Source of the DNA: an uncultured Clostridia bacterium
GTDB lineage: Bacteria > Bacillota > Clostridia > Oscillospirales > Ruminococcaceae
Direction: 5' to 3'
Length of the DNA: 36,171 nucleotides
Assembly: GCA_944387885.1 (NCBI GenBank)
Contig: CALXGR010000064.1
Location: 1-36,171, forward strand
This document shows, one piece after another, positions 32,258-36,171 of this stretch (position 1 is its first letter; every line of letters begins with the position of its first letter). The translations under genes and the position numbers were made by a program. The notes beneath the pieces were generated by a model that was not told the origin of the DNA, made no database searches, and saw nothing but the letters and a program-made list of their open reading frames with translations.

Positions 32258-33298
32258 TCACTCCAACAGGCCAGCTTCTTTGTAGTAGCGCTCTGCGCCG
32301 GCGTTAAAGGGGATGAACTGGGTTGCCACCGTCTCGGGAGAGATCTGCTGGGTGGAACTGTTGGTATCCTTATAGGTGTCCAGAGTCTCCATCATCAGCT
32401 TGGTAAAGGCATAAATCTGGTCATCGTCAGCCTTGCTGGAGCAGAACAGGCAGGTCATATAGGACAGGGTCTTGACGTCCTCCTCGTTGGCCTGGTTCTC
32501 ATAGGTTCCGGCAGGAATGGTGGAGGGAGTGGCAAAGGGATACTCGGCGTTGACTTCCTCAATCACTTCGTCGCTGAGAGGCAGCATCCGGAAAGCGGTG
32601 GTGGCAGCGTACTGCTGGATACCGGAGATGGGATAGCCGCCGGTCTGGAAGGCTGCATCAATATCCCCGTTGGCCAGGGCTTCTGCTGCTTCGGCGTAGT
32701 CCATATAGTAGGGAGTAATATCGTCCAGGGTGATGCCGTAAGCGTTCAGGATGGCTTCATTGATGAAAAGGTAGCTGGTTCCCTGGGAGCCCACACAGAC
32801 CTTCTTGCCCTTCAGTTCGCTGATATCCTGGATGCCGCTCTTCTCGGTGACAAAGACGTGGAGCTGAGACTCATACAGGGCAGCGATCTGCTGGATGTCC
32901 TGCTTGCCGGCATCTTCATAACCCATAATGCCGTTATAGGCAGCGTACAGTGCATCACTGTTGGCCATGCCGATGTCAATGTCGCCGCTCTGAGCCATGG
33001 CCACATTTTCGTTGGAGCCGGCGGTAGCCTGTACCAGAACATTCAGTTCGCCGGCTTCGGAAACGGCATTGCCGATGGCAGCGCCTACATAATAGAATGT
33101 ACCGGTGGAGGAAGCGGTGCCCAGGGTAATGTTGCCGGAAACGGCGTAGGCATCCTCCGCAGTGCTGCCCTCGGAGGTTGCGCCTTCGGTGGATGCGCCC
33201 TCGGAGCCGGTATCAGCGGTTTCCTGTTCCTGGCTGCAGCCGACAAGCATTCCGGCGGCCATGACCAGTGCAAGTATCAAAGCAATCCATTTTTTCAT
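32258..33298 (-). CDS. TAXI-family TRAP solute-binding lipoprotein
   Basis: The 346-residue product has a lipoprotein signal (lipid Cys 21 in LVGCS), a Ser/Thr/Glu-rich tether (22-52) and a TAXI receptor fold: ITLGTASSTGTFYYVGAAIGNAV at the mature start, ATAGSNENVAMAQSGDIDIGMANSDALY, and DAAFQTGGYPISGIQQ. TAXI proteins bind small carboxylates such as glutamate, 2-oxoglutarate or other organic acids. AAAGGAG precedes ATG. The operon partners are a fused permease and catabolic enzymes, so its ligand is likely the starting compound of that pathway. Confidence 0.94.
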   Translation of the reverse strand: MKKWIALILALVMAAGMLVGCSQEQETADTGSEGASTEGATSEGSTAEDAYAVSGNITLGTASSTGTFYYVGAAIGNAVSEAGELNVLVQATAGSNENVAMAQSGDIDIGMANSDALYAAYNGIMGYEDAGKQDIQQIAALYESQLHVFVTEKSGIQDISELKGKKVCVGSQGTSYLFINEAILNAYGITLDDITPYYMDYAEAAEALANGDIDAAFQTGGYPISGIQQYAATTAFRMLPLSDEVIEEVNAEYPFATPSTIPAGTYENQANEEDVKTLSYMTCLFCSSKADDDQIYAFTKLMMETLDTYKDTNSSTQQISPETVATQFIPFNAGAERYYKEAGLLE

Positions 33299-33331
33299 GA
33301 TAATTCTCCTTTATTATATTTTATGGTGCAG

Positions 33332-34075
33332 TTACACCAGTTCGTCTCCTGCTACGGGGAAGAAGTTGCTGAAGCTTTCCCCATACTGGTATGTATTATT
33401 GCCCGAAATGCGGCGCAGATGGTTGCCCCGCAGATGTGCCCGCTCGGTATAGTAGTTGATCAGGTGCTTCTGTGCCTTGAAGCACTGCATGGCGGCCACC
33501 TTCTGGTCATATACCTCGCTGATATCGATCAGGCTTCCGGGTACGTACTTGCTCAGTTCGGTCTGGTGAGGCTCAAACCCGAACAGCCGCATCTGCTTTG
33601 TGGTTTTGGTTCCCTCCAGACGGTAGCCGTTGGAGTTGGACTGAATGCTGCAGGCGAACACGAATTTGGCCACATCATTATGGTCCGGGTTAAGGATATC
33701 TTCCCCGTTTTTGTCGTGGGTCAGAATGATATCCGGCTGTACCTCCCGGATTTTGCGGATCATCCGCTCCCGGGTCTCATCCTGCTGCAGGGTCGGCCCC
33801 ATGGGGTAGTCGGGCAGGTCCCAGAATTCAATGTTCTGGATTCCCAGGATCTCGGCAGCCTTGGTGGTCTCGGCATAGCGCTCAGCCTTTACGCTTTCAT
33901 AGGTGGCGCCTTCCTTTTTCCACAGGTCATTGCTTTCCCCGCGAATTCCAAAGCTCAGCACTACCACATGGACCTGGGCGCCGTGGCGGAGATATTTGGC
34001 AATGGTTCCGCCTGCCCGCCATACGTAGTCCGCTGCGTGAGCGCTGACCACCAGGACTTTCTTACCCTCTATCAT
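33332..34075 (-). CDS. PIG-L/LmbE-family protein, GalB-like (4-oxalomesaconate hydratase?)
   Basis: The 247-residue protein has the PIG-L fold, with N-terminal VLVVSAHAADYVWRAGG. Ordinary deacetylases of the family carry AHPDD here; the AHAAD-x-VWRAGG variant is, from memory, typical of GalB, the zinc 4-oxalomesaconate hydratase of gallate degradation. H13 and D16 are likely metal residues, with TH-DKNGED-NPDHND supplying more. Encoded between an amidohydrolase-like protein and a TAXI receptor, with an RraA-type aldolase further down, it fits a hydratase step better than deacetylation. The exact substrate remains inference. Confidence 0.82.
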   Translation of the reverse strand: MIEGKKVLVVSAHAADYVWRAGGTIAKYLRHGAQVHVVVLSFGIRGESNDLWKKEGATYESVKAERYAETTKAAEILGIQNIEFWDLPDYPMGPTLQQDETRERMIRKIREVQPDIILTHDKNGEDILNPDHNDVAKFVFACSIQSNSNGYRLEGTKTTKQMRLFGFEPHQTELSKYVPGSLIDISEVYDQKVAAMQCFKAQKHLINYYTERAHLRGNHLRRISGNNTYQYGESFSNFFPVAGDELV

Positions 34076-34120
34076 TTTGATTTACCTCCTTACTCGTTTT
34101 CATTGGTTTTGTTGTGTTTA

Positions 34121-35017
34121 TTAGTCCATTCCCAGCAGTTTGCGGGGATTGTATACCATCATGGTGCGGATCTGCTCAGCGGTAAAGCCCTCCGCAGTCA
34201 GCTTCTCAGCCCAGGCCAGCATGCCCTCATCAGGGTATACTGCTGCGGGCTGCCCAAGGTCGGTGCTCAGGATCACATTTTCCGGTCCCACTGCACGAAT
34301 CTGCTCCACCACGGTCTCCCACTGGCATTTGCCGGTCGCCCATGTGGTGTAGCAATGTTCCATCTTGGCGCCGTAGGAAGCAAACATCTTCTGGTCCTCC
34401 ACCGAGTAGAAGGTGGTGGGGAAGGTAACGTGGGTAATGATCATGTTCTTTACGCCCCGTTTTGCTGCTTCCGGGATCAGTTTATAGGTTTCCTCATGGG
34501 AGATGTGGCCGGTGGTGAGGATCACATTGTACTTGGCGATAATGTCCAGAGTGTCCAGCACGTTCTGCTTCAATTCTCCCGACTCATCCAGGCAGTTGAC
34601 GGTGGGCGCTTCGATCCCCGCTTCCTTCATGTCCAGAATGATTTTGGCCCAGAAAGGCAGTTTCTTGTTGGGGTCTCCGTTAAAGGTGTTGGCCCGCTCA
34701 TGTTCACTGTCGCAGGTGGGGAACCAGACCAGCCGGGCGCCGCTGCGGGCTGCCATTTCCATGGCGGTGGGATTGATCCCGCCCACTGCGCTGTTGAAGG
34801 TGAGGGTGCCTACATAATCCACATCCGGATTCAGTTTGTGCATCAGTTCCGCCCGCTCACTGGTGCAGAAGAAATGGCTCTTGATGGCGTAGCCGGCCAT
34901 TCCGCTGTTCCGGATCCGCTCTGCCATATCCATGTCATCCATCTTTCTGGGAAGGACATCCGGTGCAGAGTGAACATGCAAATCATACGCTCCTTTGATT
35001 AATTCTTTATAATCCAT
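34121..35017 (-). CDS. Amidohydrolase-like metal-dependent hydrolase (possibly DUF6282)
   Basis: The 298-residue protein has the TIM-barrel metal-hydrolase order: DLHVHSAPD (the H-x-H of strand 1), AIKSHF (a Lys plus His), TTGHIS, ITHVTFP, and LSTDLGQ (strand-8 Asp). This matches the amidohydrolase superfamily; I recall a DUF6282 family like it, whose reaction is unknown to me. I chose ATG 35017 since GGAGG lies 8 bases upstream; an upstream in-frame ATG at 35092 would sit inside the promoter. It is first in the operon. In PDC-degrading bacteria an amidohydrolase (LigI) makes 4-oxalomesaconate, so an analogous lactonase role is possible. Confidence 0.82.
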   Translation of the reverse strand: MDYKELIKGAYDLHVHSAPDVLPRKMDDMDMAERIRNSGMAGYAIKSHFFCTSERAELMHKLNPDVDYVGTLTFNSAVGGINPTAMEMAARSGARLVWFPTCDSEHERANTFNGDPNKKLPFWAKIILDMKEAGIEAPTVNCLDESGELKQNVLDTLDIIAKYNVILTTGHISHEETYKLIPEAAKRGVKNMIITHVTFPTTFYSVEDQKMFASYGAKMEHCYTTWATGKCQWETVVEQIRAVGPENVILSTDLGQPAAVYPDEGMLAWAEKLTAEGFTAEQIRTMMVYNPRKLLGMD

Positions 35018-35050
35018 AGTAACCTCCAATTGATTATTTTGAAATTCACT

Positions 35051-35063
35051 TTTGTTTAACAAT
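35051..35063. promoter_or_regulatory. Operator-like palindrome, operon side
   Basis: TTTGTTTAACAAT is an inverted repeat (TTGTT-T-AACAA) that matches the palindrome at 35235-35247 at 11 of 13 positions. It lies downstream of the operon's -10, where a bound GntR protein would block transcription. Confidence 0.6.
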
Positions 35064-35080
35064 CTCTTTTCTTTGACCTG

Positions 35081-35109
35081 ATTGTAGAGCAATATTGTTT
35101 GCGTGTCAA
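35081..35109 (-). promoter_or_regulatory. Promoter of the catabolic operon
   Basis: On the minus strand TTGACA (35104-35109), 17 bases and TACAAT (35081-35086) match consensus at 11 of 12 positions. AATATTGTT in the spacer region (35091-35099) is repeated at the divergent promoter. Confidence 0.82.
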
Positions 35110-35205
35110 GACAATTTCGACATAAAAAACGGATTTTGTGAGATACACCAGAATTATTTTGTGCATTTTATCAGTTTTGCACAACAGCCTTCTGAAGGCT
35201 TATTC

Positions 35206-35234
35206 TTGACAATCCGAAACGCAATTACTATAAT
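35206..35234 (+). promoter_or_regulatory. Promoter of the GntR gene
   Basis: TTGACA (35206-35211), 17 bases and TATAAT (35229-35234) are a perfect sigma-A consensus. So strong a promoter for a regulator suggests autorepression. Confidence 0.88.
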
Positions 35235-35247
35235 ATTGTTGAACAAT
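35235..35247. promoter_or_regulatory. Operator-like palindrome, regulator side
   Basis: ATTGTT-G-AACAAT is a perfect inverted repeat that covers the expected transcription start of the GntR gene, the standard place for an autoregulatory operator. Confidence 0.65.
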
Positions 35248-35280
35248 TGTGCTTTTATATTGCACTGATAGAGGTGGCTC

Positions 35281-35928
35281 ATGGCTCGAACCAATCCGAC
35301 CACTATGGTCTATGAATCTTTGAAAGAAAAAATTTTAAGCGGTGCCTATTCTCCTTCGGAGAGTCTCCCGGAGATGGAGTTGTCCAAGGAATACAACGTC
35401 AGTCGGAACACCATCAAGAAGGCCCTATTGATGTTGGAGAACGATTCCTATGTTACCATTGAGATGAATAAAGGGGCGAAGGTACGAAGTTATTCTACCC
35501 AGGAGGTATTGGATTATCTCCAGCTCAGGGTGGAACTGGAGGGGTTCATTGTCCGGTTGGCTGTGCCTTGCATTACCGAGGAACAGTTCCAGCGGATGGA
35601 GGGTATCTTCACCCAAATGGGACAATGCCGGACCACCGGGGACCTGGTGGGCTACTCTGCCCTGAACCAGCAGTTTCATTCCATTCTGTACGATGCCTGC
35701 CCCAACAAGACCGCCCGGGATATTCTGGTACGGCTGAAGCTGCAGATGCGAAAATACAATATGAAAACCATTCTGGTCCCGGGCCGGGATGCTCTTTCTT
35801 ATGAGGAGCATCGTGCCATTCTGGAAGCGGTCCGGGTCAGGGATGCTGCCCAGGCAGAACGCTGCGTTCGCACCCATGTGGATAATGTACGCAAAACCTT
35901 CAAGGAAAACCTTCCTCTCCTGTTTTGA
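35281..35928 (+). CDS. GntR-family regulator, FadR/FCD type
   Basis: The 215-residue protein has an N-terminal winged helix (about 5-72; MELSKEYNVSRNTIKKALLMLE) and an all-helical FCD effector domain (about 77-205) with the expected metal-site histidines H133, H177 and H199. FCD regulators usually bind organic acids. It is divergent from the TAXI-TRAP/aldolase operon and shares a palindrome with it, so it should repress both and be released by the transported acid or an intermediate. AGAGGTGG precedes ATG. Confidence 0.94.
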   Translation: MARTNPTTMVYESLKEKILSGAYSPSESLPEMELSKEYNVSRNTIKKALLMLENDSYVTIEMNKGAKVRSYSTQEVLDYLQLRVELEGFIVRLAVPCITEEQFQRMEGIFTQMGQCRTTGDLVGYSALNQQFHSILYDACPNKTARDILVRLKLQMRKYNMKTILVPGRDALSYEEHRAILEAVRVRDAAQAERCVRTHVDNVRKTFKENLPLLF

Positions 35929-36062
35929 GGCTGGGGCTGCATAATATCCGCCGGATATTTTCCCGGCTTTCCTCTTCCCAGGAAAAGTTTTGTGGGAAGC
36001 CGAAATCGGCCGACAGGGCATTTCAAAAGGCAACCCTTTTTTCGGAAAAGTTGACTCAAAAG
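35929..36062. other. Short intergenic stretch with AT palindrome
   Basis: AATATCCG-C-CGGATATT (35943-35959), followed by TTT, is a perfect palindrome and perhaps a weak terminator for the GntR gene. Nothing else is supported in this stretch. Confidence 0.45.
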
Positions 36063-36105
36063 AAAAAGCCGCAAGCTTATGGAAAGCTTGCGGCTTTTGT
36101 TTTGT
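36063..36105 (+). terminator. Strong terminator after the GntR gene
   Basis: AAAAGCCGCAAGCTT and AAGCTTGCGGCTTTT form a long perfect stem with a short loop and T-rich tail (TTTTGTTTTG). Confidence 0.88.
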
Positions 36106-36126
36106 TAGCTTAAGCGCAACAACAAC

Positions 36127-36143
36127 CCCCGGCTATGCCGGGG
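36127..36143. repeat. GC-rich hairpin near the window end
   Basis: CCCCGGC (36127-36133) and GCCGGGG (36137-36143) enclose TAT. Such subterminal hairpins occur at ends of IS200/IS605-type elements, but the window stops 28 bases later, so a simple second terminator cannot be excluded. Confidence 0.5.
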
Positions 36144-36171
36144 AGTGTAAAGAGATTATATAGTGAAAAAG

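Noticed and set aside
32216..35002. Very long plus-strand open frame (928 codons)
   Set aside because: It lies opposite the TAXI receptor, PIG-L and amidohydrolase genes, which have clear family motifs and ribosome binding sites. The frame is an antisense shadow caused by codon bias.

Overview
The window reads as chromosome of an anaerobic Gram-positive Clostridium-like bacterium, most likely a gut Oscillospiraceae relative (Flavonifractor/Lawsonibacter/Intestinimonas type). This rests on gene content (fused ECF cassettes, TRAP transporters, an anaerobic radical-SAM sulfatase maturase, OPT and AEC carriers, many lipoproteins), on strong AGGAGG ribosome binding sites, and on sigma-A promoters in a GC-rich coding background. 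The species assignment is inference.

Layout. (1) 1-312: the end of a probable integrated element, abutting a 3' fragment of tRNA-Ser(CGA) (219-277) that looks like an attachment-site remnant, then a terminator. (2) 507-8971: a cobalamin-riboswitch operon encoding an ECF transporter (T protein, fused double ATPase, S-type protein fused to a DUF4430/transcobalamin-like domain) and a 1229-residue membrane-anchored surface protein with a DUF4430-like N-domain, Ig-like repeats and an alpha/alpha-barrel resembling the other half of animal intrinsic factor. This is the most exciting locus: a candidate Gram-positive corrinoid capture-and-import machine. (3) 9165-10166: a lone lipoprotein. (4) 10343-17116: a TRAP transporter (dctPQM) with a Cys-type sulfatase, next to a YesMN-like two-component system; two direct repeats 21 bp apart lie just upstream of the dctP promoter. 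(5) 17275-20675: a pair of half-size CHR (chromate-type) transporters, divergent from a LysR gene that leads into an anaerobic sulfatase maturase, which could activate the sulfatase 8 kb away. (6) 20688-28111: an unknown membrane protein, a peptide-use block (OPT transporter, PqqD-like protein, small membrane protein, PepD dipeptidase) and two secreted proteins of unknown function. (7) 28440-35928: a catabolic operon (amidohydrolase-like protein, GalB-like PIG-L protein, TAXI-type TRAP receptor and fused permease, RraA-type aldolase, AEC carrier) divergent from a GntR/FCD regulator. The divergent promoters are both near-consensus and share a 13-bp operator-like palindrome. (8) 35929-36171: terminators and a GC-rich hairpin.

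How the genes work together. The B12 operon would sense corrinoid, catch it outside the cell and import it. The TRAP/sulfatase block would sense, import and desulfate a sulfated organic acid, with the maturase supplying formylglycine. The last operon is consistent with uptake of a di- or tricarboxylate and its conversion through 4-oxalomesaconate-like intermediates to pyruvate and oxaloacetate. Substrates cannot be read from sequence and remain inference.
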